A stretch of DNA of 64,000 nucleotides from Cellvibrionales bacterium (GCA_016713115.1 JADJPU010000001.1:372001-436000); one strand, 5' to 3'. Shown: positions 1 through 9,293, numbered from the stretch's first letter. Numbers and translations: made by a program. The notes: generated from the letters alone by a model not told the origin.

Positions 1-81
1 AGCAACTGCAGCGTGTTTGCCGGCGGTGACAGCTACTGCGGCGGCGCCTTGGTGTTGTCTGCTGTGAAAACTTTCAAATAA
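1..81 (+). CDS. C-terminal end of an upstream gene, possibly an outer-membrane protein
   Basis: The first 81 bases read as 26 codons in one open frame ending in TAA at 79-81. The last residues are ALVLSAVKTFK, an alternating hydrophobic strand close to the C-terminus that would suit a beta-barrel outer-membrane protein. In many marine gammaproteobacteria a TorF/TIGR02001-type putative porin precedes glnK-amtB, so that identity is possible, but the fragment is too short to prove it. Only 24 bases separate it from glnK, which suggests cotranscription. The rest of the gene lies outside the window. Confidence 0.45.
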   Translation, partial: SNCSVFAGGDSYCGGALVLSAVKTFK

Positions 82-105
82 CGCATTCTCAACCGGAGGT
101 ATTTT

Positions 106-444
106 ATGAAACTGGTTACTGCCATTATCAAGCCCTTCAAACTGGACGATGTGCGCGAAGCACTGTCTGACATCGGCGTACAAGGCATTACAGCTAGCGA
201 AGTCAAAGGTTTCGGTCGACAAAAAGGCCACACCGAGTTGTATCGCGGCGCAGAATATGTGGTCGATTTCCTGCCTAAAGTAAAACTGGAAATTGCCGTT
301 GCCGATGAGCAAGTAGATGCCGTCATTGAAGCGGTTTCTCACGCCGCTAACACCGGCAAAATTGGCGACGGAAAAATCTTTGTCACCGCGCTGGAACAAG
401 TCATTCGCATTCGTACCGGTGAAACCGGCAACGCTGCCGTTTGA
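106..444 (+). CDS. glnK: P-II family nitrogen regulatory protein GlnK
   Basis: A 112-residue P-II signalling protein of standard length. P-II trimers bind ATP/ADP and 2-oxoglutarate and, when not uridylylated, plug the ammonium channel AmtB through the T-loop. The sequence shows the start MKLVTAIIKPFKLDDV, the T-loop with the uridylylation tyrosine at residue 51 (YRGAEYVVDFLPK), and the B-loop GKIGDGKIFV near residues 84-93. The start ATG follows CGGAGGT. It lies 33 bases upstream of amtB, and this linkage is the usual reason for choosing GlnK over GlnB. No sigma-54 or NtrC site is visible because the promoter must lie upstream of the window or of the preceding gene. Confidence 0.96.
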   Translation: MKLVTAIIKPFKLDDVREALSDIGVQGITASEVKGFGRQKGHTELYRGAEYVVDFLPKVKLEIAVADEQVDAVIEAVSHAANTGKIGDGKIFVTALEQVIRIRTGETGNAAV

Positions 445-477
445 TCGCCACTACCTAATCATTACTGGAGGTTTACT

Positions 478-1866
478 GTGAAAAAACTACTGATGACTCT
501 GGGTACCGCTGGCGCAATGCTGGCACTGCCCGCTTGGGCTCAGGATGCCGCTCCCGCCGCCAACAAAGGTGACGATGCGTTTCTGATGATGTCTGCCGCT
601 TTTGTTATTTTGATGTCGCTGCCAGGTCTTGCGCTGTTCTACGGCGGCTTGGTGCGCAAGAAAAATATGCTGTCTGTATTGATGCAAGTGTTCACGATTT
701 TCTCGCTGATCACTGTGCTGTGGGTGGTATACGGCTACAGCTTGGCATTCACCGAAGGTAACGCTTTTATTGGTTCTTTCTCTAAAGTGTTATTGCACGG
801 CGTAACATCCGATTCGCTCGCTGCCACTTGGAGCAAAGGCGTTTTCATCCACGAGTTTATTTATGTGGCTTTCCAAGGTGCGTTTGCCGCAATCACTTGC
901 TGCTTGATCATTGGCGCCTTTGCTGAGCGCGTGAAGTTCTCAGCCGTGCTGTTGTTCAGCATCATCTGGTTCACCTTTGCTTATCTGCCTATCGCGCACA
1001 TCGTGTGGTACTGGGACGGCCCCAACGGCTACACCGATGCCGATGCTGCGGCAGTAGCCACCGCCAAAGCGGGCTTCATGTTCCAAAAAGGCGCACTGGA
1101 CTTTGCTGGCGGCACCGTGGTGCACATCAATGCAGCTATTGCTGGCTTGATCGGCGCTTACTTCATCGGCAAACGCCGCGGCTTTGGCAAAGAAGCCATG
1201 TACCCACACAGCTTGACCATGACCATGATCGGCGCTTCCCTGCTGTGGTTTGGCTGGTTTGGTTTCAATGCAGGCTCTGCGTTGGAAGCCAACGGTGTAG
1301 CAGGTTTGGCCTTTATCAACACTTGGTTGGCTACTGCCGCTGCTGCCATGTCTTGGTTGCTGGCTGAATGGGTACTGAAAAAACACCCATCGCTGCTGGG
1401 TGCTGCCTCTGGTGCGGTCGGCGGCTTGGTTGCCATCACACCGGCTTGCGGTTTCGTCGGTGTCGGCGGCGCGTTAGTGATTGGCTTACTGGCTGGTTTG
1501 CTCTGCCTGTGGGGTGTCACTGGCCTGAAAAAACTGTTGGGCGCTGACGATGCGTTGGATGTATTCGGCGTACACGGCGTGGGCGGTATCTTCGGCGCCT
1601 TGATGACCGGCGTGTTCGCTGCACCGTCACTGGGTGGCACCGGCATTTGGGATTATGTTGCCAACGGTGTTGCTGCGGAATACTCCATCGGCACACAAGT
1701 GTGGATACAAGCACAAGGCGTACTGGTAACTGTAGTGATCTCCAGCATTGTCTCGGTGATTGCTTTCAAACTGGTAGATTTGTTGATCGGCTTACGCGTC
1801 AGCGACGAGCAAGAAGTGATCGGTTTGGATGTCAGCTCACACGGCGAACGCGCCTACTACGACTGA
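478..1866 (+). CDS. amtB: Ammonium transporter AmtB
   Basis: A 462-residue Amt/Rh-family channel that conducts ammonium across the inner membrane and is gated by GlnK. It begins with GTG after TGGAGGTTTACT. A signal peptide is visible (MKKLLMTLGTAGAMLALPAWA, cleaved about residue 21), as in E. coli AmtB. About eleven membrane segments follow. The two pore histidines lie in GGTVVHINAAIAG and DVFGVHGVGGIFGAL, and the family pattern near ITPACGFV is present. The C-terminal tail (RVSDEQEVIGLDVSSHGE) is the cytosolic part that contacts P-II proteins. It forms an operon with glnK and is followed by a strong terminator. Confidence 0.97.
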   Translation: MKKLLMTLGTAGAMLALPAWAQDAAPAANKGDDAFLMMSAAFVILMSLPGLALFYGGLVRKKNMLSVLMQVFTIFSLITVLWVVYGYSLAFTEGNAFIGSFSKVLLHGVTSDSLAATWSKGVFIHEFIYVAFQGAFAAITCCLIIGAFAERVKFSAVLLFSIIWFTFAYLPIAHIVWYWDGPNGYTDADAAAVATAKAGFMFQKGALDFAGGTVVHINAAIAGLIGAYFIGKRRGFGKEAMYPHSLTMTMIGASLLWFGWFGFNAGSALEANGVAGLAFINTWLATAAAAMSWLLAEWVLKKHPSLLGAASGAVGGLVAITPACGFVGVGGALVIGLLAGLLCLWGVTGLKKLLGADDALDVFGVHGVGGIFGALMTGVFAAPSLGGTGIWDYVANGVAAEYSIGTQVWIQAQGVLVTVVISSIVSVIAFKLVDLLIGLRVSDEQEVIGLDVSSHGERAYYD

Positions 1867-1889
1867 TTACACAGCTACACTCTAGCTAC

Positions 1890-1919
1890 AAAAAAAGCAC
1901 CGCTCGCGGTGCTTTTTTT
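1890..1919. terminator. Rho-independent terminator after amtB
   Basis: An 8-base-pair stem (AGCACCGC at 1896-1903, GCGGTGCT at 1906-1913) with a two-base loop is flanked by an A run on the left and a T run on the right. It can work in both directions, ending glnK-amtB on the plus strand and the convergent thioesterase gene on the minus strand. Confidence 0.93.
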
Positions 1920-1947
1920 GCTTCGTATTCGCCGCGTTCTGCCGCAT

Positions 1948-2619
1948 TTATCCACCCATCTTGGCGTACAGCTCTGGATCAATTTTCAAAAAAATTGCCT
2001 CGCCTTCTGCGTACAAAGTGCCGTCATGATCTTTCACCGTACATTGCATAAACACTTTGCGGCGCTCCTCGCCTGTCATTCGCACTTGGTAAACCAACTC
2101 GCGATTCAGTGGCACCGGCAAGCGATAAATCGTTTTCAAAGTGCCCGTCATCGCGGGCACACTCAAACCACTGTGCGCGATACCAATACCAAAAGCCTCA
2201 TCCATATAGGCTGCGATATAACCACCGTGTACTAAACCTGGCGGCCCTTCAAACGCCGGCCCAAAAGTAACAACGGCACTTAAATAATCTTTGCCTTTGA
2301 AATATTTTGCTGGTGCGGCCAAGGCATTGCAGTTGCCGCTGATCGGGCGATACGAGAGCGAATTTTCTGCACCGTAATCGTAAGCGCTGCCGGAATCACT
2401 CTCACCCGATTCCACCGTACCGAAAGGGCGCGTACGCAATGGCGCTTCTATGCTCTCCATATCATCAGCGAGCAATTCCAACGCCGCCGCAAAACGGTTC
2501 ACCAATTCTTCTGGCAATTGTTTTTGCACCAGCGTGTGATTCAAGCGGCGCAAAGCTGCTGCTACGCGATCAGCATCACCGTCAATCATGGCATTTATAG
2601 GCAGTGCGTGTTCCGTCAT
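1948..2619 (-). CDS. Hotdog-fold PaaI-type thioesterase family protein
   Basis: A 223-residue protein whose second half is a single hotdog domain. The signature GPPGLVHGGYIAAYMDEAFG lies near residues 130-150, giving the HGG(Y/x)-A-x-x-DE arrangement of PaaI/YigI/THEM4-like acyl-CoA thioesterases. The first 90 residues are helical and of unknown role. The ATG at 2619 is preceded by GGAGGAAGAGGTT, so I prefer it to a TTG five codons upstream. The likely reaction is hydrolysis of an acyl- or aryl-CoA, but the substrate cannot be told. It lies 18 bases downstream of the MBOAT/SGNH-like pair on the same strand and may share their transcript. Confidence 0.8.
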   Translation of the reverse strand: MTEHALPINAMIDGDADRVAAALRRLNHTLVQKQLPEELVNRFAAALELLADDMESIEAPLRTRPFGTVESGESDSGSAYDYGAENSLSYRPISGNCNALAAPAKYFKGKDYLSAVVTFGPAFEGPPGLVHGGYIAAYMDEAFGIGIAHSGLSVPAMTGTLKTIYRLPVPLNRELVYQVRMTGEERRKVFMQCTVKDHDGTLYAEGEAIFLKIDPELYAKMGG

Positions 2620-2637
2620 AACCTCTTCCTCCAATAT

Positions 2638-3891
2638 TTATTCTGTTTTACCACAAGCGGTACCGTTTATTTTTTTATCGCGCAAAATTGCTGCGGCTCG
2701 CTCGTGCAAATCGCGCGACATAATTGGATGCGTTTGTTGAAAAGCACGCTGCTCGGCATGCTGTGCTGCTAATACTGAGTCAAGATTCCCTGCACTGAGC
2801 TGCACGCCAAAGTCTTTCTCTGCATGCGGCGCAGCAAACATCACATCCAACATTTTTTGACCAAGCGCTTGCGAAAAATGGGATGCATCCAGATACCACT
2901 GCATCGCCACACCCAGCTGCTGCGGCACAGCTTCCTGCGCATAGTGGTGATAGCCACTAAAATCCCACAGGGCTACATTTTTTGTATCACTGCCATACAC
3001 AGCAGAAATTTCAGCCAATAACTTTCGCTTCATTTCATCGGCATACGGATCCAAACCTGCTTCCTGCATCATTTCTAGCAAACGCACATGCACAGGTGGA
3101 ATAAAAAATTTCACATCAACTTGATGATCTTTGGCTGTTTGCAAAATAGCGCGGAATACCTGCAGTTTATTAACGCTTCCGCGTTCAAACGCATAGCGAT
3201 TGTCTTTGCAGATACTCCAGCCTGTACGCACCATGCGATCTTCAAACTGGCGAAAACGCACTTCATACCCATCTTTTAATACTTGCTGCAGCTCTTTTGC
3301 AGGGTTGGTGGTGCCATCAATCATCACCTTGTCTTTCTTTTTGTCTTGCTTGCGCAGTGTTTCAATACTGGCCCATGCAATACTCGGGCTAAATAGCAAC
3401 AGCGATGCCGTATCGCGCTCACGCACAAAACGCACACGCGGTGTTTCATCCAAATGCGCTACAGGGTACGGGTATTCTCCCGAAGGCATCCATGCGTTGA
3501 ACATAAACAGATCGAGATCAATCAGCACGCTTTTTACTCGGCTCACTACCACGGCATGTTCAAACAAATCGCGAATTTGCACGAGATCTGCACCTTGAAT
3601 ACCCGCATTAAATCCCTTGCCGTACTGCGCCCAAGCAGCGTTTTCAACCGGAACTCCCATCAACATGCGCGAGGAGCCAATCCCTAACCGCTCATACTGC
3701 CCGCGTTCAATTTGCGAAGGTTTTGCCAAGCGCGCAAAAGGAATATAAGAACTTTTTACACTGTTAAATCCCTCTTTGCGCACAATGCGATACACATCCA
3801 GCGGATCGACCAGCGCGTTCATCGCCACGACTGCTGCGATCAACGCCAACAAAGTAATTAGCAGCACAGAAAAATAAGTACGGTGACGCAT
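2638..3891 (-). CDS. Membrane-anchored SGNH-like protein paired with an MBOAT acyltransferase
   Basis: A 417-residue protein with one N-terminal membrane segment (residues about 7-26) and a periplasmic remainder. I do not recognise a named gene. Two spots resemble an SGNH/AlgX-AlgJ type acyltransferase: the strand-turn LGIGSSRMLMG with Ser73/Ser74, and Asp335-x-x-His338 in YLDASHFSQALGQKM, which look like the block I serine and the block V Asp-His. It begins three bases after the stop of the MBOAT gene, so the two are cotranslated. By analogy with AlgI-AlgJ/X and DltB-DltD, the MBOAT protein would export an acyl group and this protein would place it on a glycan. The acceptor is unknown, and no exopolysaccharide synthesis cluster is adjacent. 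Confidence 0.6.
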   Translation of the reverse strand: MRHRTYFSVLLITLLALIAAVVAMNALVDPLDVYRIVRKEGFNSVKSSYIPFARLAKPSQIERGQYERLGIGSSRMLMGVPVENAAWAQYGKGFNAGIQGADLVQIRDLFEHAVVVSRVKSVLIDLDLFMFNAWMPSGEYPYPVAHLDETPRVRFVRERDTASLLLFSPSIAWASIETLRKQDKKKDKVMIDGTTNPAKELQQVLKDGYEVRFRQFEDRMVRTGWSICKDNRYAFERGSVNKLQVFRAILQTAKDHQVDVKFFIPPVHVRLLEMMQEAGLDPYADEMKRKLLAEISAVYGSDTKNVALWDFSGYHHYAQEAVPQQLGVAMQWYLDASHFSQALGQKMLDVMFAAPHAEKDFGVQLSAGNLDSVLAAQHAEQRAFQQTHPIMSRDLHERAAAILRDKKINGTACGKTE

Positions 3892-3894
3892 AAA

Positions 3895-5439
3895 TCAAAA
3901 CCGAAAGTAGAGAAATTCACTGACATTATTCAAACTCATCAGCGACACCAACAATAAACAAGCAACAAGAATGCTCCAACGCAAATTAGCTTGCCATTGA
4001 ATGCGCGTGGGATGCGCTCGCGCCATATCGCCGCCGGTGATAGACGGATGCTGCGCCGCAAATATCTGCGCCACATTCGGCATCAGCCAGATAATGCCGT
4101 ACACCAGCAACAGGTGATGCAATACATCTTTATCCACAAAACGAATCGCGTAAGGCGAGTACTCCACAGGCAGACCCAACGCAGTCAACCACGCATAAAA
4201 ACTGTGCTCTTCTGGGTCAATAAAAATTCCGTGCACGCCGCACAAGCCTTTGAATATCAGCCAAACTGCCGACAAGCTATCGGCGCGAAATAAAACCATG
4301 GAAACAGCAATACATAAAAAGGTAATGACATACGCAAACGGCTTCATAAACAGACCAAAACGCGGGCAGCGTTTGTAGCCATCCACCAGCGCGTTCCAGC
4401 CGTGGCAAACAATCAGATACAAGCCATGCAATGCGCCCCACACCACAAAGGTCCATGCTGCGCCGTGCCACAAACCGCCAATCAGCATCGTGAGAAATAA
4501 ATTGCGATAGCGCTTCGCTTTTCCGTGGCGATTTCCGCCCAAGGTAATATAGAGATAGTCACGCAAAAAGCTGCTGAGTGTGATGTGCCAACGCTGCCAA
4601 AACTCAATGATATTGCGCGACTTATATGGCGAGAAAAAATTGAGCGGCAAACGCACGCCAAACAGCAGCGCCAAGCCTATCGCCATATCGGAATAACCCG
4701 AAAAATCAAAATACAACTGCGCGGTATAGGCCAGCAAGCCACCCCAAGCTTCAAAGAAGCTCACCTGCACGCCCTGCGCGGCGGCATTAAACACCGGCCC
4801 CACAGGCGCGGACACATTGTCAGCAATGACCGACTTCTTGAATAAGCCTATCGCAAAAATAGACAGCCCCACCGCCAAGTGGCGAAATGTCAGACCGTTC
4901 AGGCGAATGCGCAAAAACTCTGGCATCAACTCACGGTAGTGCACGATAGGTCCTGCAATCAATTGCGGGAAAAAAGTCACGAATAAGCAGTAGTGCAAAA
5001 AGCTGTACTGCTCAATTTTTCGATGATAGCTGTCTACCAAAAAAGCAATTTTTTGAAATGTAAAAAAGGAAATACCCAGCGGCAAAATAATATGCAGCAA
5101 GTGATAGTTGGTATCCGCTACGCCATTGATGGTGCTGATAAAAAAATCCATGTATTTGAAATAACCCAACACCGCCAAGTTAAATGTCACGCCCGCTATC
5201 ATCAAAAGTCGCGGCGCAAAACGGCGCTGATAAATCGCCAAACCCAAGCCGTAGTTGACCAGCATCAGCGTACCGATCAGCAATAAATAAATCGGATTCC
5301 ACCAACCGTAATAGAACAGCGAGCAGCCAGTGAGCCAGGCCATTGACCACTCCAAGCCTTTCTTACGCTGCAGCAGCCAATAGCCAAGAACGGTGATCGG
5401 CAAAAAAGCGAGGACAAAAATGTAGGAGCTGAATATCAT
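3895..5439 (-). CDS. MBOAT-family O-acyltransferase (AlgI-like)
   Basis: A polytopic membrane protein of 514 residues from the ATG at 5439 (start MIFSSYIFVLAFLPITVLGYW, a typical AlgI/PatA/WssH opening). A start nine codons upstream is possible but would add a charged stretch not seen in the family. Family landmarks include the SFFTFQKIAFLVDSY region, the FDFSGYSDMAIGLALLFG stretch, the FWQRWHITLSSFLRDYLY motif and the invariant active-site histidine in GGLWHGAAWTF. MBOAT proteins of this type move acyl groups, usually acetyl, across the inner membrane for transfer to cell-surface polymers. The gene forms a tight pair with the SGNH-like protein downstream and diverges from the acyl-CoA dehydrogenase gene, leaving only 85 bases for both promoters. 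Confidence 0.9.
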   Translation of the reverse strand: MIFSSYIFVLAFLPITVLGYWLLQRKKGLEWSMAWLTGCSLFYYGWWNPIYLLLIGTLMLVNYGLGLAIYQRRFAPRLLMIAGVTFNLAVLGYFKYMDFFISTINGVADTNYHLLHIILPLGISFFTFQKIAFLVDSYHRKIEQYSFLHYCLFVTFFPQLIAGPIVHYRELMPEFLRIRLNGLTFRHLAVGLSIFAIGLFKKSVIADNVSAPVGPVFNAAAQGVQVSFFEAWGGLLAYTAQLYFDFSGYSDMAIGLALLFGVRLPLNFFSPYKSRNIIEFWQRWHITLSSFLRDYLYITLGGNRHGKAKRYRNLFLTMLIGGLWHGAAWTFVVWGALHGLYLIVCHGWNALVDGYKRCPRFGLFMKPFAYVITFLCIAVSMVLFRADSLSAVWLIFKGLCGVHGIFIDPEEHSFYAWLTALGLPVEYSPYAIRFVDKDVLHHLLLVYGIIWLMPNVAQIFAAQHPSITGGDMARAHPTRIQWQANLRWSILVACLLLVSLMSLNNVSEFLYFRF

Positions 5440-5524
5440 GGAGTGGCGAATACGGATGATGAGCAACGGCGTGCGATTATCCGTGGATTACCCTGCAAAG
5501 ACCACCGCCGACAAGGAGACTGCC

Positions 5525-7275
5525 ATGGCATACCGCGCCCCACTCGACCATATGCGCTATTTGTTGAACGATGTCTTCAAAGCGCAGGAACACTGGGCAC
5601 AGATGCCCGCCTTTGCACAAATTGACAGCAGCACGGTGGATGCCATTCTCGATGAAGGCGCCAAACTGTGCAGTGAAGTGATTGCGCCGCTCAATCGCAG
5701 CGGCGATGAAGAAGGCGCGCAACTGATAGATGGCGTGGTGCGCACACCGCAAGGCTTCCCCGCTGCTTATCGCCAATTGGCAGAAGGCGGCTGGGTGGGA
5801 TTAACTGGCGACCCCGCCTACGGTGGGCAAGGTCTACCCAAAATGCTCACCGTTTTGTTTGAGGAAATGCTGTTTAGCGCCAACAGTGCGTTTACTTTGT
5901 ACCCTGCATTAACCAGCGGCGCGGCGCTAGCCATTCACGCGCACGCCAGCGAAGCACTGAAAAAAACCTGGTTGCCCAAAATGTACAGCGGCGAATGGAC
6001 GGGCGCAATGTGCATGACCGAAGCGCACGCCGGTTCTGATCTCGGCATCATGACGACACGCGCAGTACCGCAAAGTGACAACACTTATAAAATTACCGGC
6101 ACGAAAATTTTTATCACCGGCGGCGATCACGATCTCACGGAAAACATCGTGCATTTGGTGTTGGCGAAATTGCCGGATGCACCTGCAGGCGCAAAAGGCA
6201 TTTCGCTATTTTTAGTGCCGAAGTTTTTGCTGGGTGCCAATGAAAAACCGGCACAACGCAATGCCGTCACTGCCAGCGCGCTGGAACACAAAATGGGCAT
6301 CAAAGCCTCATCCACTTGCGTGATGAATTTTGACGGTGCAACGGGATGGTTAGTGGGTGAGCCGCACCAAGGGCTAGCCGCCATGTTCACCATGATGAAC
6401 TACGAGCGTTTATCGATTGGTCTGCAAGGTTTGGGTTGCGGCGCTATGTCGTACCAAAATGCGGTGCGCTACGCGAAAGAGCGTTTACAAGGTCGCGCGG
6501 CGCACGGCGCTGCCAACCCGCAGGCCGTGGCAGATCCGATTATTCATCACGCCGATGTGCGGCGCATGTTGCTCACACAGCGCGCTTACAACAGCGGCAG
6601 CCGCGCTCTCGCGGTTTATATCGGCTTGCAACTCGATCAAGCCAGTCATCATCCAGACAAAACCATCGCCGAACGCGCCGCACAGCGCGTTGCTCTGCTC
6701 ACACCTGTTGCCAAAGCGTTTTTTACCGACAAAGGTTTTGAAGCCTGTGTACTCGGTCAGCAGGTGTTTGGTGGTCACGGTTATATTCGCGACAATGAGC
6801 AGGAGCAACTGGTGCGCGATGTGCGTATCGCGCAAATTTACGAAGGCACAAATGGTATTCAGGCGCTTGATTTGCTCAAACGCAAAGCGCTACCCAATAA
6901 CGGCAAAGCCATGCGCGATTTTATTTTGGAAATGGAACAAGACACGATGGACACGCCGCCCATTTTCGCCACCGAAGAAGATGCCGTGTTGGAAGCCTGT
7001 TCTACTTTGCGCGAATTAACTTTGTGGTTAGTGAAACAAGATAAACGCGATGCCGATTTGTGCAGCAGCGCCGCCTGCGATTATTTACATGTAGTCGGCC
7101 ACACGATTTATGCGTGGTTGTGGCTCAAAATGATTTCCGCCAATCCATCTGATTCCAATCGCCGCGTGGTCGGGCGTTTTTATTTTCACGCCTTCTGCCA
7201 CAAATTCGCGCCTTGGATGCTGCGGTGCGCAGTGGTCCTGATGCCATCATGGATTTACCTATCGACCGCTTTTAA
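5525..7275 (+). CDS. Acyl-CoA dehydrogenase with C-terminal extension, frameshifted near the 3' end
   Basis: FAD-dependent beta-oxidation enzyme that oxidises acyl-CoA to trans-2-enoyl-CoA. The start at ATG 5525 is set by AAGGAGAC just upstream; the frame is open further 5' but shows no homology there. Visible are the MCMTEAHAGSDLG flavin-binding motif, ITGTKIFITGG, and the catalytic glutamate at about residue 440 in QIYEGTNGIQ. The roughly 150-residue tail after it is typical of the 580-600-residue class. As written, the frame runs on to 7351 with an unlikely ending. One C appears to be missing at about 7190 (CACGCC for CACCGCC). Restoring it gives HRLLPQIRALDAAV and the natural end DLPIDRF with TAA at 7273-7275, total 583 residues. 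This may be a sequence error or a real recent mutation. Confidence 0.9.
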
Positions 7276-7694
7276 ACCGGCGCTGTCGATGTTGCCAACT
7301 GCGCGGCAATATCCTGCCGCAACATGGATAGCTGTCGCCGCCACGCAATGATTTCTGGCGAAGTTTCCGTGCACTGCAGGGCATCACGCACCGCTGTGAC
7401 AAAAGCATCCAAAAAAGCATCGTACATAGCGATGCGCACACCCCAGCCATCGTGATCACTCACCATGGTCTGCACCATAACAGCGCTATAAGGTTTTCCT
7501 TCCAAACGATCAACAACCGTTTGCATGAGCTCATTCACCATCTTGCCTTGCACGGCCTGCGCTTCGCGCGTGGCAAACAAAGGCCTTGCCTCTGGGCACG
7601 CTGCAAAAAATCGCTCATAAACACAAGGAACCACATCAATATCGACCTCAGCCAACTGCTCCAAACTACGCAAAATATATTCAATATCGTTCAT
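7272..7694 (-). CDS. Small single-domain globin-like protein
   Basis: A 140-residue, all-helical protein. The pattern YERFFAACPEARPLF (A-C helices with Phe40 at the CD1 position) and HDGWGV followed by a long helix resemble the globin domain of bacterial haemoglobins and flavohaemoglobins. His81 is the only histidine and sits where the proximal F8 ligand is expected; no distal histidine is present, and Gln49 could serve. There is no reductase domain. The start ATG 7694 is chosen because codons upstream look non-conserved. The gene diverges from zwf with 86 bases between them and overlaps the corrected stop of the acyl-CoA dehydrogenase by four bases at the 3' side. A role in O2/NO handling or sensing is inferred only. 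Confidence 0.72.
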   Translation of the reverse strand: MNDIEYILRSLEQLAEVDIDVVPCVYERFFAACPEARPLFATREAQAVQGKMVNELMQTVVDRLEGKPYSAVMVQTMVSDHDGWGVRIAMYDAFLDAFVTAVRDALQCTETSPEIIAWRRQLSMLRQDIAAQLATSTAPV

Positions 7695-7780
7695 GCATTG
7701 CCTGTCTTTTTGTATCACCCTGTAGCCACTGTAATTTCAGTAGTACCATAAGACAACATGGCTACATTCAGGAGCACAAT

Positions 7781-9292
7781 ATGCTCGGCAAACAAAGCCC
7801 TTCACTCACTCAGCACACGCCCTGTTTTTTTATTATCTTTGGCGCCACTGGCAACCTCGCTGCCGAAAAATTATTTCCGGCTCTGTATGCACTGGAAGCC
7901 GCACAACGACTACCACCCGTTCTGCGCTTTGTTGCTATTGCTCGTCGCGACTGGTCACAAGATCAATGGCAACATTACTTACTGCAATCACTGAATGATC
8001 ATCTTAAAAAAACGCCATGCAACCCCGATATTGCACAAAAACTATCGCAGCGTTTTGATTTTATAGATGGCGATTACACGCAAGCCAGCACCTACCAAGA
8101 ATTAAAAAACTGCCTTGCCGCGCCACGCAATCTTCCTGCTGGCAGCACTTGTGAAAACCTGGCGTTCTATCTCGCCATCCGCCCTACTGATTACCTTGCT
8201 GTTGCCACACAACTGGACGAAGCAGGCTTTACCGGTGGCGCACTCAAACACCGCATCGTGATTGAAAAACCTTTTGGCGAAAACTTAGACAGCGCGCAAA
8301 TACTCAACCAACATCTCCATCAATATTTTGACGAAAATCAGATTTTCCGTATCGATCATTACCTGGGCAAAGAAACCGTACAGAACATGCTGGTGTTTCG
8401 CTTTGCCAACACATTAATAGAGCCGATATGGAACAGAAACTATATCGACCATGTGCAAATTACCGTGGCGGAACAGTATGGCGTGGAGAATCGTGCCAGT
8501 TATTTTGATAACGCCGGCACGCTGCGCGACATGCTGCAAAACCATTTACTGCAACTGCTAACAGTAACCGCGATGGAACCACCCGCCACCTTGAATGCAG
8601 ATGCACTGCGCGATGAAAAAGTAAAAGTGCTGCGCTCCATACGCCCTATTCCGCAACAATCTGTGCAAGCTATGGCGTTTCGCGCGCAGTACGCAGCGGG
8701 CAGCATCAACAGGCAGCCCGTACCGAGTTATCGCGAAGAACCGAATGTGGCATCGCACTCCACCACAGAAACTTTTGTCGCGGCCAAGTTTTATGTCGAC
8801 AATTGGCGCTGGAAAGGCGTGCCTTTTTATTTGCGCACCGGCAAACGCATGGCAGAAAAAATGTCATCCATTGCCATACGCTTCAAACAACCACCGCAAC
8901 AACTGTTCCGTGAAACCGCATTGGAATGGATAGAACCCAACTGGATTATTTTTTCCCTCTATCCCAATGAAGTGATGCGCATGGAAATTCACGCCAAGCA
9001 GCCTGGCTTAGAAATGGTGACGCGTATCGCTGAATTGCAAGCACCGTATCGCCAGCCAAACGAGCCCGCACTAGAGGCTTACGAAACACTGTTGCTGGAT
9101 GTAATCCAAAACGATCGCAGTTTATTTATTCGTTTTGACGAGGTGGAAATGGCATGGCGTGTGGTAGACCCTATCTTGCGGCAGTGGGCAGCCACGCAAG
9201 AGTTTATTCACACCTACCCAGCCGGCAGTTGGGGGCCGGAAGAATCCAGCCGCTTGTTTGATCGCGAAGACCAGCAGTGGCGCAACAACTGA
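7781..9292 (+). CDS. zwf: Glucose-6-phosphate 1-dehydrogenase
   Basis: The first enzyme of the oxidative pentose phosphate and Entner-Doudoroff routes, oxidising glucose 6-phosphate to 6-phosphoglucono-lactone with NAD(P)+. It has 503 residues from ATG 7781, which follows AGGAGC; the long open frame upstream (to 7586) is antisense to the globin gene and was excluded. The active-site signature RIDHYLGKE begins at residue 190, with His193 binding phosphate. The nucleotide-binding loop is GATGNLA (21-27), where most homologues have Asp rather than Asn. MVTRIAELQAPYR near the C-terminal third is also typical. pgl follows after one base, so the two are translationally linked. Confidence 0.96.
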   Translation: MLGKQSPSLTQHTPCFFIIFGATGNLAAEKLFPALYALEAAQRLPPVLRFVAIARRDWSQDQWQHYLLQSLNDHLKKTPCNPDIAQKLSQRFDFIDGDYTQASTYQELKNCLAAPRNLPAGSTCENLAFYLAIRPTDYLAVATQLDEAGFTGGALKHRIVIEKPFGENLDSAQILNQHLHQYFDENQIFRIDHYLGKETVQNMLVFRFANTLIEPIWNRNYIDHVQITVAEQYGVENRASYFDNAGTLRDMLQNHLLQLLTVTAMEPPATLNADALRDEKVKVLRSIRPIPQQSVQAMAFRAQYAAGSINRQPVPSYREEPNVASHSTTETFVAAKFYVDNWRWKGVPFYLRTGKRMAEKMSSIAIRFKQPPQQLFRETALEWIEPNWIIFSLYPNEVMRMEIHAKQPGLEMVTRIAELQAPYRQPNEPALEAYETLLLDVIQNDRSLFIRFDEVEMAWRVVDPILRQWAATQEFIHTYPAGSWGPEESSRLFDREDQQWRNN

Positions 9293-9293
9293 T

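Noticed and set aside
940..1646. Long open frames antisense to amtB
   Set aside because: They are reverse-strand shadows of a certain gene, without ribosome sites or recognisable residues.
5438..5524. N-terminal extension of the acyl-CoA dehydrogenase to 5438
   Set aside because: It would overlap the divergent MBOAT start, has no family resemblance, and ATG 5525 has a good ribosome site.
7586..7780. 65-codon N-terminal extension of Zwf
   Set aside because: It lies antisense to the globin gene and shows no Zwf-like residues; AGGAGC precedes ATG 7781.
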